Shown here: piece after piece, positions 41,250-51,962 of the stretch | Position numbering within the stretch: position 1 is the first letter of the stretch | How the letters are laid out: each line of letters begins with the position of its first letter | Assembly (NCBI GenBank): GCA_016194745.1 | Contig: JACQBA010000011.1 | Location: forward strand, 248,001 to 312,000 | Origin: Elusimicrobiota bacterium | Lineage (GTDB): Bacteria; Elusimicrobiota; Elusimicrobia; UBA1565; JACRDR01 | DNA length: 64,000 bases | Reading direction: 5' to 3' | The notes under the pieces: model-generated | Database searches by the model: none | What the model saw: only the letters and a program-made list of their open reading frames with translations | What the model was told of the DNA's origin: nothing | Made by a program: the position numbers and the translations under genes

Positions 41250-42143
41250 TTATGAGTGGATTCTCTGCGCCGGACGCCGAAGTTCCGCGGCGGCCGCGTT
41301 GAGCCGCTTGGCGAACTCCACGTTGTGGGCGTGGCCGGGCCGTACCGTCTCGATGCGCATGCGCAGGAGCGGCCGTCCGATGAGAGTGAGGTCTCCGATC
41401 AGGTCGAGCACCTTGTGGCGGACGAACTCGTCGGGGAAGCGGAGGCCTTCGGCGTTCGTGTGATACTTGTCCTTGCCGATCACGACGGCGTTCTCGAGAG
41501 TGCCGCCCAAGGCGAGCCCTTGGGATTTCAGGAGCTGCACCTCGTGCTCGAAACAGAACGTGCGCGACGGCGCGATCTCCGCGGCGTACGTCTGCGCGTT
41601 GATCGCCAGAGAGAGCGTCAGCTTCGGCACCAGCGGGTGCTCATGAAGGAGCGTGGCCTCGATCTCGAGACGGTCCGACGGGGTCGCGCGGTAGAAGGTG
41701 CCGCCCTGCTCGTAGATGACTTCCTTCTGGATGCGCAGGCTGCGCTTCGGGAAATCCGCATACGTCTGCAGGCCGGCGTTCATGAGCGCGCGCAGGAAAG
41801 GCAGCGCGGAGCCGTCCATCGCCGGCGGCTCGTTGGCGGAGACGAAGATATCGAGGTTGTCGATGCCGAGACCGGTCGCCGCGGAAAGGACGTGCTCGAC
41901 GGTGTGCACCTTCGCGTCGTGGAGTCCGAGGTTCGTGCCGCGCACGGTCGTGACGACGAAGCCGAGGCGCGCCGGGATCATCGGCGTCTCGGGCAGGTCG
42001 GTGCGGAAGAAGCGGATTCCCGTGTTCGGAGGCGCCGGGCGGAACGTCAGCGTGGACGGATTGCCCGTGTGCAGGCCGACGCCCTCCAGCGTCGTCTCGT
42101 GGCGTATCGAGGTCTGCGGTTCTTCGTTATGCTGTCTTGGCAT
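41250..42143 (-). CDS. lpxC: UDP-3-O-acyl-N-acetylglucosamine deacetylase LpxC
   Basis: 297 residues. Zinc ligands and catalytic residues are visible: TVEHVLSA (first His), RHKVLDLIGDL (His and Asp), and RPGHAHN near the C terminus. N-terminal GVGLHTG motif. Committed step of lipid A synthesis. It overlaps lpxD by 17 bases and is followed by fabZ after 33. Confidence 0.94.
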   Translation of the reverse strand: MPRQHNEEPQTSIRHETTLEGVGLHTGNPSTLTFRPAPPNTGIRFFRTDLPETPMIPARLGFVVTTVRGTNLGLHDAKVHTVEHVLSAATGLGIDNLDIFVSANEPPAMDGSALPFLRALMNAGLQTYADFPKRSLRIQKEVIYEQGGTFYRATPSDRLEIEATLLHEHPLVPKLTLSLAINAQTYAAEIAPSRTFCFEHEVQLLKSQGLALGGTLENAVVIGKDKYHTNAEGLRFPDEFVRHKVLDLIGDLTLIGRPLLRMRIETVRPGHAHNVEFAKRLNAAAAELRRPAQRIHS

Positions 42144-43188
42144 GGTCCCCCTCCGGCTCCGGTTTCTGCTTCCCCCGGAAACTTTTGACGGCTTCGTAAA
42201 TCTCAGGCAGCTTGTTGATCAGCGCCTGGAGCTTCATGGCCTCGCGGTGAGGCCTGGCGGGCGAGCCGAACATGACGGACTTCGGCTCGATATCGCTCAT
42301 GACTCCCGTTTGGGCGGTCAGAATGGCTCCGTCGCCGATGTTCACGTGCCCCACGACCCCGACTTGACCGCCGAGGATCACCTGATCGCCGACCTTGGTC
42401 GAGCCGGCGATCCCGACTTGCGACACGATGAGGCAGTTGCGGCCCACGTGCACGTTGTGGGCGATCTGAACTAGATTGTCGATCTTCGTCCCGGCGCCGA
42501 TCTTCGTCACGCCCACCGTCGCCCGGTCGATGGAGACGTTCGATCCGATCTCGACGTCGTCCTCGATGACGACCTTGCCGATCTGCGGGATCTTCCGGTG
42601 GGCGCCCGTCTTGCGGTCCGTCGAGAAGCCGAATCCGTCCGCGCCGATGACGGTCCCGGAATGGACGACGCACCGGTCTCCGAGAACCACGTTCTCCCGG
42701 ATCGTGACTTGGGGATAAATCCTGCAGTTCTTGCCGATGCGGCTGTTGAAGCCGATGAAGCATTGCGGCCCGATCACGGTCCCTTCGCCGATGATCGCCC
42801 GCCGGTCGATCACGGTGAAGGGGCCGATGGTAAGATTGGGGCTCAGACGCGCCTCGTGATGTATCTGGGTGCGCTGGTCGATGGCGGGCGGCACCGGCTT
42901 GAGAAGCTCTTTTTCGATGATGTCGAGCACCTGAGCGAACGCCCACTGGGCGTCCTCGACGTAGATCCGGTTGGCGGACACTCCCGCGATGCCTTTGGCG
43001 CTTTTCGGCAGCAGGAGGCAGCCCGCCTTCGATGCGGCCGCCTGAGCGCCGTACTTCGGATTTCCCAGGAACGAGACGTCGGTCTCCACGGCGTCCGCGA
43101 GGCCCGCGGCGCCGGTGATCGTTTTCGCCGCGTCGCCCTCGAGCTCGCCGGAGGTCAGTTCCGCGATTTCCTTCAGAGTGATGTTCAT
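42127..43188 (-). CDS. lpxD: UDP-3-O-(3-hydroxyacyl)glucosamine N-acyltransferase LpxD
   Basis: 353 residues. N-terminal LpxD uridine-binding domain (LKEIAELTSGELEGD), beta-helix hexapeptides, and the catalytic His region (QIAHNVHVGRNC). Ends with a Lys/Glu-rich tail. Overlaps ompH (ATGA) and lpxC. Confidence 0.94.
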   Translation of the reverse strand: MNITLKEIAELTSGELEGDAAKTITGAAGLADAVETDVSFLGNPKYGAQAAASKAGCLLLPKSAKGIAGVSANRIYVEDAQWAFAQVLDIIEKELLKPVPPAIDQRTQIHHEARLSPNLTIGPFTVIDRRAIIGEGTVIGPQCFIGFNSRIGKNCRIYPQVTIRENVVLGDRCVVHSGTVIGADGFGFSTDRKTGAHRKIPQIGKVVIEDDVEIGSNVSIDRATVGVTKIGAGTKIDNLVQIAHNVHVGRNCLIVSQVGIAGSTKVGDQVILGGQVGVVGHVNIGDGAILTAQTGVMSDIEPKSVMFGSPARPHREAMKLQALINKLPEIYEAVKSFRGKQKPEPEGDHAKTA

Positions 43189-44069
43189 TGGGGCAAACCC
43201 TTGAGTTTCTCAAGCACTTTCGGCGTCAAGTCCACGGCCTTGTGCCCGAATAGGATCTGGCTTTTGTCCACGACCACGCTGATGCCTTCCGCCTGCGCCA
43301 CGACCTGCACCGCGGCGTAGATCTTCCCGAGAATGATCTCGGTGCGGCGGCTTTCGAGATCGAGCAGGTTCTTTTCCACCTGGTCCTCGTACGTCTTAAG
43401 CTCCGCGCGCTTCTGCTCGAGGAGCTTGGCCCTGTCCGCGATGCGCGCCTCGATCTCGGAGACCGTGCCCGACGTCGCGGCGGGCGCCGCCTCCGCCATG
43501 AGGCCCGGGAGGCTCGTGATCGGCAACTGAGCGGTCCGGGTGGACTTGGCGTTGGCCGCATCGGGGACGAGCTCGCCGAGGGGCCCGAATTGCACCTTGC
43601 CGGACGCGGGGGCCGTGGACGCGTCGACGCTCGAGGCCGGCTGCGTCGACGCGGCGACGTCGGTCGCCGCGCGGGAGGCCGCCGGAGGGGTCACCTCGAG
43701 AGGCGCCGAGGGCGAGCGGGACTCGCGCCCGGACTTCTGAGACTCCATGCCGGGCAGCTGCGGCGGCTTCGCGGGATTGGGGTTCTTCAAGAGGAACTCG
43801 CGCTGGGTCCTGAGCTGCGTCAGCTCCGCCTCGATGCGGTAGACCTCGAGCTTCCGCACGTTCACCTGCTCCTCGGCCTGCCGCACCACTTCCTCGAAAT
43901 TTTGCTTCGCCTTCTGCGTGCCGGGATAAAGCTTGAAGACCGCCTGGAGGTCGACGTAGCCAATGTTGCCGCGTTCCGCCTTGTTCTCCTCCAAGGAGAC
44001 TTCGACGGCCTTGACGGCGGGCGCCAGGAGGGGGAGGAGCAGCGAGGAGACGAGAAGGAGTCGGTTCAT
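43185..44069 (-). CDS. ompH: OmpH/Skp-like periplasmic chaperone with long internal insertion
   Basis: 294 residues, against roughly 160-170 for typical Skp. Signal peptide MNRLLLVSSLLLPLLAPAVKA. N-terminal IGYVDLQAVFKLYPGTQKAK and C-terminal coiled coil plus GKIYAAVQVVAQAEGISVVVDKSQILF are the normal Skp parts. Between them, about residues 105-195, lies a Ser/Ala/Pro-rich low-complexity insert in the tentacle region. Its ATG directly abuts the bamA stop (TAAATG). It would escort outer-membrane proteins to the Bam complex. Confidence 0.85.
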   Translation of the reverse strand: MNRLLLVSSLLLPLLAPAVKAVEVSLEENKAERGNIGYVDLQAVFKLYPGTQKAKQNFEEVVRQAEEQVNVRKLEVYRIEAELTQLRTQREFLLKNPNPAKPPQLPGMESQKSGRESRSPSAPLEVTPPAASRAATDVAASTQPASSVDASTAPASGKVQFGPLGELVPDAANAKSTRTAQLPITSLPGLMAEAAPAATSGTVSEIEARIADRAKLLEQKRAELKTYEDQVEKNLLDLESRRTEIILGKIYAAVQVVAQAEGISVVVDKSQILFGHKAVDLTPKVLEKLKGLPQ

Positions 44070-46853
44070 TTAGAAGAGGTTCCCGATGCCGAAGTTGATC
44101 TCGTAGAGCCGTTCGCCCGGCCGGTGGTTGAGCCCGTAGCCGTAGTCCAGGCGGATGGGGAACGCCGGCGTCACGAAGCGGATGCCGAAGCCGACGTCCG
44201 TCTTGATGTTCGACTGATAGGAGCCGACGCGCCAGTTCACGGCCTTCATGTTGTCCCACGCCGCGCCGGCGTCGAAGAACGTGACGAACTTGACGATCGT
44301 CTTCTTGCGCTCGCGCGCGAGAGGGAAGCCGAGTTCGATGTTCGCGACGTCGTATATCTTGCCGCCGCCCGGGAAGCCGACCTGGCCGTTGGGGCTGTAG
44401 CCGCGCAGCGTGTCCTGGCCGCCGAGGAAGAAGCGGTCGAAGACGGGGACTTCCTTCGTCTCGCCGAACTGCGTGACGTAGGCGCCGCGGTTGCTGGCGG
44501 AAAGGACGAGAGGCCAGTCTCCGGCGCGGGCGAGGGTGAAGTGCGCCGAGTTGGCGATGAACGGCTTCCAGAAGTGGATGTCGCCGAAGAGGGGGCCGCC
44601 GGTGATCGCCATGCCGATCGAGTTCCGCGTGCCGGCGGACGGATCCCAGACGAAGTCGCGGGTGTCGCGCGCGAGCTCGACGCTGAGGGTCGAGCTGATG
44701 CTGGTGCCGGGCGTGAGCTCGGTGAACTGGCCCTGGATGTTGTCGATGCCGATCTTCTGGAAGGTGTAGGTGAAATCGAGCAGATACTTGTCGTCCTCGA
44801 AACGGGGGCCGAGATTGATGGAGCCGCCGAGCCGGCGCGTCGTGAAGGCGGACGTCGAGTTCTGGTACGGACTCAGGCGGCGCGTGTTGAACAGCGATAG
44901 GCCCAGCCCCGTCGGCGAGTCGCCGATCCACGGCGTGCGCCAGGAGAGCGAATAGTCCTGGACGCGCGCGCCGAACTGCCACGCGATGGAGGCGCGTTGG
45001 GCGCGGCCGAAGAGGTTCATGTGCTGGAGCGAGAGCGTGCCGATGAGGCCGTCCAGGGACGAGAATCCGGCGCCGGCGGTCAGCACGCCCGGCTTGCCTT
45101 CCGTGACCTCGAAGGTGACGTCGACCTTGTTCGGATCCTGGGGGCTTTGGAAGTCGTACTGGATGTCGTCGATGAAGCCGAGGTTGCGGATCTTCTCTTC
45201 GCTCTTGCGCAGCTTGGAGGTCTGGAACGGCTTGCCGGACTTGAGCACGATCTCGCGCCGCAGGACGTGGGTCTTCGTCGCCTTGTTGCCTTCGACGTCG
45301 ATGTGGTCGATGTAGACGATGCTGTTCTCGACGATGTTGAATCTCACGTCCATTTGCCCGGTCTTCTCGTTGTACGTCTTCTCGGGAGTCGGCTGGGCGC
45401 GGAGATAGCCTTTCTCGGCGTAATAGTCCTGCTGGATGTTTCGGATGGAGATCTCGAACTTCTCCTGGTCGAAGATCTTGCCGCGCTTGTATTCCAGGGC
45501 CTTCGCGAGGGAGCTCGAGGCGAAGACCTCGTTGCCGGAAAAGCTCGTCTCCCCGAAGCGGTATTGGCGGCCCTCGCTCAGATCGAGCGTCAGGGTGACC
45601 GACGACTTGTCGTCCGAGAAGGTCCACGTCGTGGACTTGACCTCGAAGTCGAGGTAGCCGTTCTTCTTGTACAGCGCCTCGATCTTGCGGCGGTCCTCGT
45701 CCAGCTTCTTCTCCTGGAACGTCTTCTTGGACCAGAACCCGGTCTGGCCGTTGGTCATCTGCTTGCGGACTTTCTTCGCCTTGAACGCAGCGAGGCCGGG
45801 GAGATGAACGAGGGTGATCAGGGTCCTGGGGCCCTCTTGCACGTTGAAGGTAATGTCCGCGGTGGCCGTCGCCGAATCCACGGAGACGACGGGATCGATC
45901 GCCGCGCCGATATGGCCCTTCTCGTGGTAGAGATCGAGCATCTTGTCGGTGTCCTGCCGCAATTTGGAGTGGTCGAGAGGGTCCTTCTCCTTCAGCGACA
46001 TCGCGTCGGAAAGCTTGCCCTTCGAGAGTTTCTTTTGGCCGCTGAAGCGGATCTTGCGCAGCTGGGGCTTCTCCTCCACCAGGAAGGTGATTCGGGCGGC
46101 GATCGTGGAGCCGGCCTGCTCAAGAAGGTTCTCGGGGACCTCCTTCTCGGGCATGGCGGTGAGGTCGGCGGCGACGCGCTCGAAGTTGCCCATGCCGACC
46201 AGCGTTTGGATGTCCTTGTCGAGGTCCGCCCGTTCGTAGAGATCGCCTTTTCGCGCCTTGATCTGGGACCGTATGACGTTGTAGGTCACGTGCTTGTTGC
46301 CCTTCACCGCGATGTCCCCGATGAACCACGGCGGCGCGAGGACGCCCGGCTCGCCCTTGGACGCGGGGCGGGCATAGCGCTTGGGAGTCCAGTTCGGCGG
46401 CGGCATCTGCAGTATGGGCGTCGAGGTCGGCGCCGCCTCCGTCGATACGTGCACCCACGTCGGCGTCGTCGTGGACGTCGCCACGGGCGCGACGGGGCTG
46501 GACTCGATGACTTCGATATCCAGCCGGAAGGCGCTGGACGACACGCTGATCTCCGTCAATTTGACCGAGGAAAAGTCCCCGGAAGCGAGGAGGGCGGCGT
46601 TGTCGAGAGCTTTGTCCTCGGGCGAATACGCGGCCCATTCGCGGGCCCTAAGGCGGCCGCGAACGTCTTCTTCCTTGAGCCGGTGCAGTCCGAGAATCCG
46701 TATTTGCACGAGAGTACGCCCAGCCGCCCTTAACCCCTCTGTCGAGGTATAGGTAGCGGTGTCCGTAGCGGGGGGTTGAGCATTTTCGGTTTGACTGTAT
46801 GCCGCAGGTCCCCCGGCCAAGAGAGCGAGAAGCAGCGCAAGAAGACCGGGCAC
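44070..46853 (-). CDS. bamA: Outer membrane assembly factor BamA
   Basis: 927 residues from GTG 46853; signal peptide LLALLLALLAGGPAAYS. An early POTRA-like segment (VQIRILGLHRLKEEDV) is followed by an unusual Thr/Pro-rich linker of about 60 residues, then further POTRA repeats (IAVKGNKHVTYNVIRSQI; IRFSGQKKLSKGKLSDA; TSFSGNEVFASSSL; IDVEGNKATKTHVLRREI). The C-terminal barrel has RGYSPNGQVG (the BamA RGF/RGY loop motif) and ends in IGNLF, a standard barrel terminus. First gene of the 12-gene envelope operon. Confidence 0.93.
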   Translation of the reverse strand: MPGLLALLLALLAGGPAAYSQTENAQPPATDTATYTSTEGLRAAGRTLVQIRILGLHRLKEEDVRGRLRAREWAAYSPEDKALDNAALLASGDFSSVKLTEISVSSSAFRLDIEVIESSPVAPVATSTTTPTWVHVSTEAAPTSTPILQMPPPNWTPKRYARPASKGEPGVLAPPWFIGDIAVKGNKHVTYNVIRSQIKARKGDLYERADLDKDIQTLVGMGNFERVAADLTAMPEKEVPENLLEQAGSTIAARITFLVEEKPQLRKIRFSGQKKLSKGKLSDAMSLKEKDPLDHSKLRQDTDKMLDLYHEKGHIGAAIDPVVSVDSATATADITFNVQEGPRTLITLVHLPGLAAFKAKKVRKQMTNGQTGFWSKKTFQEKKLDEDRRKIEALYKKNGYLDFEVKSTTWTFSDDKSSVTLTLDLSEGRQYRFGETSFSGNEVFASSSLAKALEYKRGKIFDQEKFEISIRNIQQDYYAEKGYLRAQPTPEKTYNEKTGQMDVRFNIVENSIVYIDHIDVEGNKATKTHVLRREIVLKSGKPFQTSKLRKSEEKIRNLGFIDDIQYDFQSPQDPNKVDVTFEVTEGKPGVLTAGAGFSSLDGLIGTLSLQHMNLFGRAQRASIAWQFGARVQDYSLSWRTPWIGDSPTGLGLSLFNTRRLSPYQNSTSAFTTRRLGGSINLGPRFEDDKYLLDFTYTFQKIGIDNIQGQFTELTPGTSISSTLSVELARDTRDFVWDPSAGTRNSIGMAITGGPLFGDIHFWKPFIANSAHFTLARAGDWPLVLSASNRGAYVTQFGETKEVPVFDRFFLGGQDTLRGYSPNGQVGFPGGGKIYDVANIELGFPLARERKKTIVKFVTFFDAGAAWDNMKAVNWRVGSYQSNIKTDVGFGIRFVTPAFPIRLDYGYGLNHRPGERLYEINFGIGNLF

Positions 46854-46863
46854 TTAAGGTCAA

Positions 46864-46892
46864 AGTATACTAAATCGAAAATAGGGGGGCAA
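46864..46892 (-). promoter_or_regulatory. Promoter of the bamA-lpx-msbA operon
   Basis: Minus strand: TTGCCC (46892-46887), 17 bp, TATACT (46869-46864), 10 bases, GTG 46853. The region 46854-46969 is AT-rich relative to its surroundings and holds nothing else recognisable. Confidence 0.75.
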
Positions 46893-46969
46893 TTGACTAA
46901 TACGCGCCTATATATATACGTGCGCGTACGAGAAGCCCCGCTGGGTGCGACCGGCGACCCAATGCCGGG

Positions 46970-48400
<1,431 letters not shown>

Positions 48401-48428
48401 GTCCGCTCCTTGCGATGGCTTCATGGCG

Positions 48429-49541
48429 TCAGTTGGGCGCGTTCGCCGCGACGAGCCGCTTTTCGCTCGCCCGCGGGAGCACTTGCGTCTCGCCGCGCGA
48501 CGCGCGGTAGATGTAAATCATGATCATGAGGTACAGCGGCGTCCCCAGGCCGGCCGCCCATAGGAACGCCTCCTCGTGGTTGAGAATTGAGCAGGCCACG
48601 AGGATGTAGATGAAGTCCCGCTGCGCCAGCGCCACTTCCAGCCGGCGGAGCCGCTCGTTCACGCGGGACCCGGACGTCGGGAGCTGGCCGACGCCCGACA
48701 AGATCGGGTTGGAAGATTCCATTCGCGCCAGCGTGCGATTATGGGCCGAGAGCCAGGCCGAGCCGAACGCCGAACCCAAGGTCCCGGCGACGGCCAGCGC
48801 GCCCAGGACGAGCGCCATGGGCTCGCTGCGCCGCAGGTCGAAGGCGAGTCCGGCGAAAAGGGCCACGTGGACGACGTTGTCTCCCCAGAAATCCAGCAGC
48901 GCTCCCCAGCGGCTCTCCATGTGCTTGAGACGCGCCATCTCGCCGTCGCACCCGTCGAGGACCGTGTGCAGCCAGATCAGCAGGGACCCCGCGAGCTCGT
49001 GGCGCCTTTCGGCGTAGAAGAACTGCGCGGCGCCGAACAGCCCGACGAAGGTGCTGACCAAGGTCATGTGATTCGGGCGCACGGGCGTCTCCAGAAGGAG
49101 CCGCGTGATGAACAGCGAGATGTTCCGGTCGAAGACGCGGGCCATGAATCCGTCGGAATCCTTGCGCACGCCCTTGAGGAGCCACGCCAACGCGGGTCCC
49201 GCGTCGGCCGGCCCGTCGACGGCGATGAAGTCCGCGCCCCGGCGCGCGTCTTCCAGCGCGGCGCGGCCTTGGACCGCCGCGGCCAGGACGTCCTGACGGT
49301 AGAGCCTGCTGCCGGCGACTCTCAGGGCGCTCGCGGGTGCCTCGGGCTCCGCGTTCCAGCGGACATCGAGCCCCTCGGGCAGGCGCGCCGCCCCCTCCGG
49401 CTTCGGGCACGCTACGAAGACGCGCTCGATCCCGGCCCGCGAGAGGAGGAACAGGTGGCGTTCGAGGAGCGTCATTCCCGCCAGGCCGCTGCCGGCGAGC
49501 GCGGCCTCTATCGTCAATACGGCGTCGCGCGCTGTCGTCAT
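48429..49541 (-). CDS. CDP-alcohol phosphatidyltransferase with degenerate N-terminal nucleotidyltransferase domain (IPCT/DIPPS-like)
   Basis: 370 residues from ATG 49541 (ATGA overlap). Residues about 175-360 are a CDP-alcohol phosphatidyltransferase with the full motif D-x2-DG-x2-AR-x8-G-x3-D-x3-D (LDGCDGEMARLKHMESRWGALLDFWGDN region) and several TM helices. Residues 1-150 resemble the cytidylyltransferase half of bifunctional inositol-phosphate enzymes (GMTLLERHLFLLSRAGIERVFV) but lack the G-x-G-x-R...K nucleotide loop, so this half is likely inactive. KDSDGFMARVFDRNISLF bridges the domains as in IPCT/DIPPS. Probable product: an inositol phosphodiester, lipid or soluble. Confidence 0.8.
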   Translation of the reverse strand: MTTARDAVLTIEAALAGSGLAGMTLLERHLFLLSRAGIERVFVACPKPEGAARLPEGLDVRWNAEPEAPASALRVAGSRLYRQDVLAAAVQGRAALEDARRGADFIAVDGPADAGPALAWLLKGVRKDSDGFMARVFDRNISLFITRLLLETPVRPNHMTLVSTFVGLFGAAQFFYAERRHELAGSLLIWLHTVLDGCDGEMARLKHMESRWGALLDFWGDNVVHVALFAGLAFDLRRSEPMALVLGALAVAGTLGSAFGSAWLSAHNRTLARMESSNPILSGVGQLPTSGSRVNERLRRLEVALAQRDFIYILVACSILNHEEAFLWAAGLGTPLYLMIMIYIYRASRGETQVLPRASEKRLVAANAPN

Positions 49542-50572
49542 GCGTGGACGAGGCCTCCGCCGGACCGGGGAAGCGCCATCGACTTGCCGCCGAGCCGATG
49601 GGACTGGTAGACGTTGGTGAGCAGCCAGAGGCACACCTCGGCCTCACGGAGGTTCTGGTAGCGGAGCTTGGGCTTTTGGATCTCGGTCTTGAAGTCCTCG
49701 AGCATGGTCTGGAACCAGTCCGGATGCGCCGAGCCCTGCGAGAGCTTTTGGGCGAATTCGAACTTCTGGGGCTCCGCGTCCTTTCGATCGAGGAGCAGGA
49801 GGTCGTCGCGCAGCTCGATCGTTCCCTCGGTCCCGTAGAACACGCCCCAGTTCGCGCGCTTGTGGGCCCGCCAGCTGAGGTAGAGCACCGCGGACGTCTC
49901 GGGGAATTCGATCGAGCAGATAGCCTCGTGCTCGACGCCGTCGAACCGCGGCAGCGTCAAGCGCGCGGCGACCGCCTTCGGTTCGGCTCCGAGCAGCCCG
50001 TGCAGCAGGTAGAAATTGTGCCAGCCGTGATCGACGAGGATGCCTCCGCCCGAGAGCTGGGGGTTCGTCCGCCAGGAGTTCGCGCCCGCGTCCGTCGCCG
50101 GCTCCCGGCGCAGCGTGTGCAGCTCGGCGTGACGAATGGACCCGATCGCCCCCGACCGCAGGAGCTGCGCGGCCTGCAGGAAGATCGGCGCGTATTTCCA
50201 GTTGTGCACGCAGAAGACGGTCTTCTCATGCGACTTCGCCTGCGCGCGAAGCGTCTCGAAATTCTTGGGCACGAGCGCCAAGGGCTTCTCGCACAGGACG
50301 TGGCAGCGGTGCTGCAGCGCGAGCTGCGCCTGCTTGCCGTGCAAGAACGGCGGCGTGGCGATGTCGACGAAGTCCAGCTTCGTCTCGGCGCGGAACAGGT
50401 CCTCGATCGACGCGTAGGCGCGGATGCCGGGGAAATACTCGGCGGCGAGGCGCGTGCGCTCCTGGCTCTCGTCGACGACGGCGACGATCTGGAAGTCCTT
50501 GCTCTCCTTCCACGCGGGGACGTGCGCCTTCTCCGCTACCTGCCCAAAGCCGATGAGAGCGCCCTTGATCAT
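49538..50572 (-). CDS. Gfo/Idh/MocA-family oxidoreductase of the inositol operon
   Basis: 344 residues. Rossmann segment IKGALIGFGQVAEKAHVPAW, EKP motif HVLCEKPLAL, and a substrate-site segment GGILVDHGWHNFYLLHGL. The family includes inositol 2-dehydrogenases and sugar 3-dehydrogenases. In this operon it could oxidise an inositol (phosphate) hydroxyl to the ketone needed by the aminotransferase encoded 10 bases upstream. That substrate is inference. Confidence 0.8.
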   Translation of the reverse strand: MIKGALIGFGQVAEKAHVPAWKESKDFQIVAVVDESQERTRLAAEYFPGIRAYASIEDLFRAETKLDFVDIATPPFLHGKQAQLALQHRCHVLCEKPLALVPKNFETLRAQAKSHEKTVFCVHNWKYAPIFLQAAQLLRSGAIGSIRHAELHTLRREPATDAGANSWRTNPQLSGGGILVDHGWHNFYLLHGLLGAEPKAVAARLTLPRFDGVEHEAICSIEFPETSAVLYLSWRAHKRANWGVFYGTEGTIELRDDLLLLDRKDAEPQKFEFAQKLSQGSAHPDWFQTMLEDFKTEIQKPKLRYQNLREAEVCLWLLTNVYQSHRLGGKSMALPRSGGGLVHA

Positions 50573-50582
50573 GACGTTCCGA

Positions 50583-51962
50583 TCAGGCGCCGAGGCGCCG
50601 GGCGGCGGAGGCGAGACACTCTGCGAGGATGTCGGCGCCGCGGAGCGCGAGGTCGAGAGGGATATTGAGGGGCGGATTGATGCGGATGGCGGGCGAGTAG
50701 GCCATCGTCAGCAACCCGCGGCCCAGGCCTTCCTCAAAGATCGCCCGGCATGCGTCCTTGGGGAGAGGCTCCTTCGACTTCTTATCCTTGACGAGCTCGA
50801 CGCCGATCATAAGGCCGCGGCCGCGGACGTGACCAACCAGAGGGTTCGTCTCCTCCAAAGACTTGAGCCGCTCCAACAGCGCCGCGCCGACCTTTCGGGA
50901 GTTCTCAACGAGACCTTCCGTGTCGATGATCCGCGCGGCGGCGTTGGCGGCCGCGGAGGCCAGCGGATTGCCGCCGTAGCTCGACGAGGAGCCGCTCGGG
51001 TTGGCGAAGGGCTTGCTCGAGGCGATGGCCGCGCTCGCGACGACGCCCGAGACCGGGAATCCGCCGGCCATGCCCTTGCCGATGGTCATGATGTCGGGGA
51101 CCGCGTCCTCGTGCTGGCAGCCGAACCACTCTCCGGTGCGCCCGAACCCGGTGATCATCTCATCGGAGATCCACAGGGCGCCGATCTCGTCGGCGATCTC
51201 TCGCAGTCCCTTTAGGAAGCCCGCCGGCGGGATGACGTTGCCCGCCGTGCCTTGTATCGGCTCGGCGATGATCGCGGCGACGGCGCCGCTCGTCTCGAGC
51301 TTGATCTTCTTGCGGAGGAACTCGAGGCAGTGCGCGGCGCAATCGTGCGGGCCCTGAGCGCCGAGAGGGCAGCGGTACGGGTCCGGATAAGGGCTCGAGT
51401 ACAAGCCGGGCATGAGCGGGCCCAGCTCGTGCTTGAAGTCGCTCCCGAGCAGGCCGAGGACGCCGCCGGTCTTTCCGTGGAAGCCGCCCCAGAACGAGAC
51501 GACCTCGAACTTCTTCGTGCGGCTCTTGGCCAGCCGGACCGCCGCCTCGACGGCTTCGGCTCCGCTCGAGTAAAGCTGCACGCGGTCGAGTCCTTCCGGA
51601 GCCACGCGCGCCAGGCGCTTGACGAAATCGAGACGGTTGCGCGTCGTGAAGCTGCCGATGGACACGCGCGCCGCCTGTTCGGAGATAGCGCGGACGTATT
51701 CCGGATGGGCGTGGCCGACGGAAGCGACGCACACGCCCGCGACGAAGTCGATGTACTCGCGGCCGTCGGCGTCCTCCAGGATCGCCCCATGACCGCGCTC
51801 GATCGTGATCTTGGAAAGCAGGGCGATGCTCTGCAGGCCGGGCGTCATGTACCGCTGCTCTTCGTCGAAAAGCGCGGCCGATACGGGGCCGGGCGTCCAG
51901 CGGATGGGACCGGTCGCCGGTTTCGAGGAGGCGCGCGGCGCCTTTCGCTGCGCGGTTTTCAT
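50583..51962 (-). CDS. Class III PLP-dependent aminotransferase
   Basis: 459 residues from ATG 51962 (ATGA overlap). Class III signatures: GREYIDFVAGVCVASVGHAHPEYV, SSGAEAVEAAVRLAK, EPIQGTAGNVIPP, ISDEMITGFGRTG with the Asp that pairs with PLP, and the Schiff-base Lys in IGKGMAGGFPVSGV. A basic N-terminal tail of about 20 residues. Family members use omega-amines, 4-aminobutyrate, ornithine, glutamate semialdehyde and some amino-sugar intermediates. Here it may aminate an oxidised inositol or supply an amino alcohol. Substrate unknown. Confidence 0.87.
   Translation of the reverse strand: MKTAQRKAPRASSKPATGPIRWTPGPVSAALFDEEQRYMTPGLQSIALLSKITIERGHGAILEDADGREYIDFVAGVCVASVGHAHPEYVRAISEQAARVSIGSFTTRNRLDFVKRLARVAPEGLDRVQLYSSGAEAVEAAVRLAKSRTKKFEVVSFWGGFHGKTGGVLGLLGSDFKHELGPLMPGLYSSPYPDPYRCPLGAQGPHDCAAHCLEFLRKKIKLETSGAVAAIIAEPIQGTAGNVIPPAGFLKGLREIADEIGALWISDEMITGFGRTGEWFGCQHEDAVPDIMTIGKGMAGGFPVSGVVASAAIASSKPFANPSGSSSSYGGNPLASAAANAAARIIDTEGLVENSRKVGAALLERLKSLEETNPLVGHVRGRGLMIGVELVKDKKSKEPLPKDACRAIFEEGLGRGLLTMAYSPAIRINPPLNIPLDLALRGADILAECLASAARRLGA

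Noticed and set aside
39729..41255. Plus-strand frame antisense to lpxA/fabZ
   Set aside because: Shadow of two well-supported genes; no family features.
44997..46733. Long plus-strand frame antisense to bamA (578 codons)
   Set aside because: Composition of a GC-rich shadow frame, no recognisable motif, and fully antisense to a certain gene.
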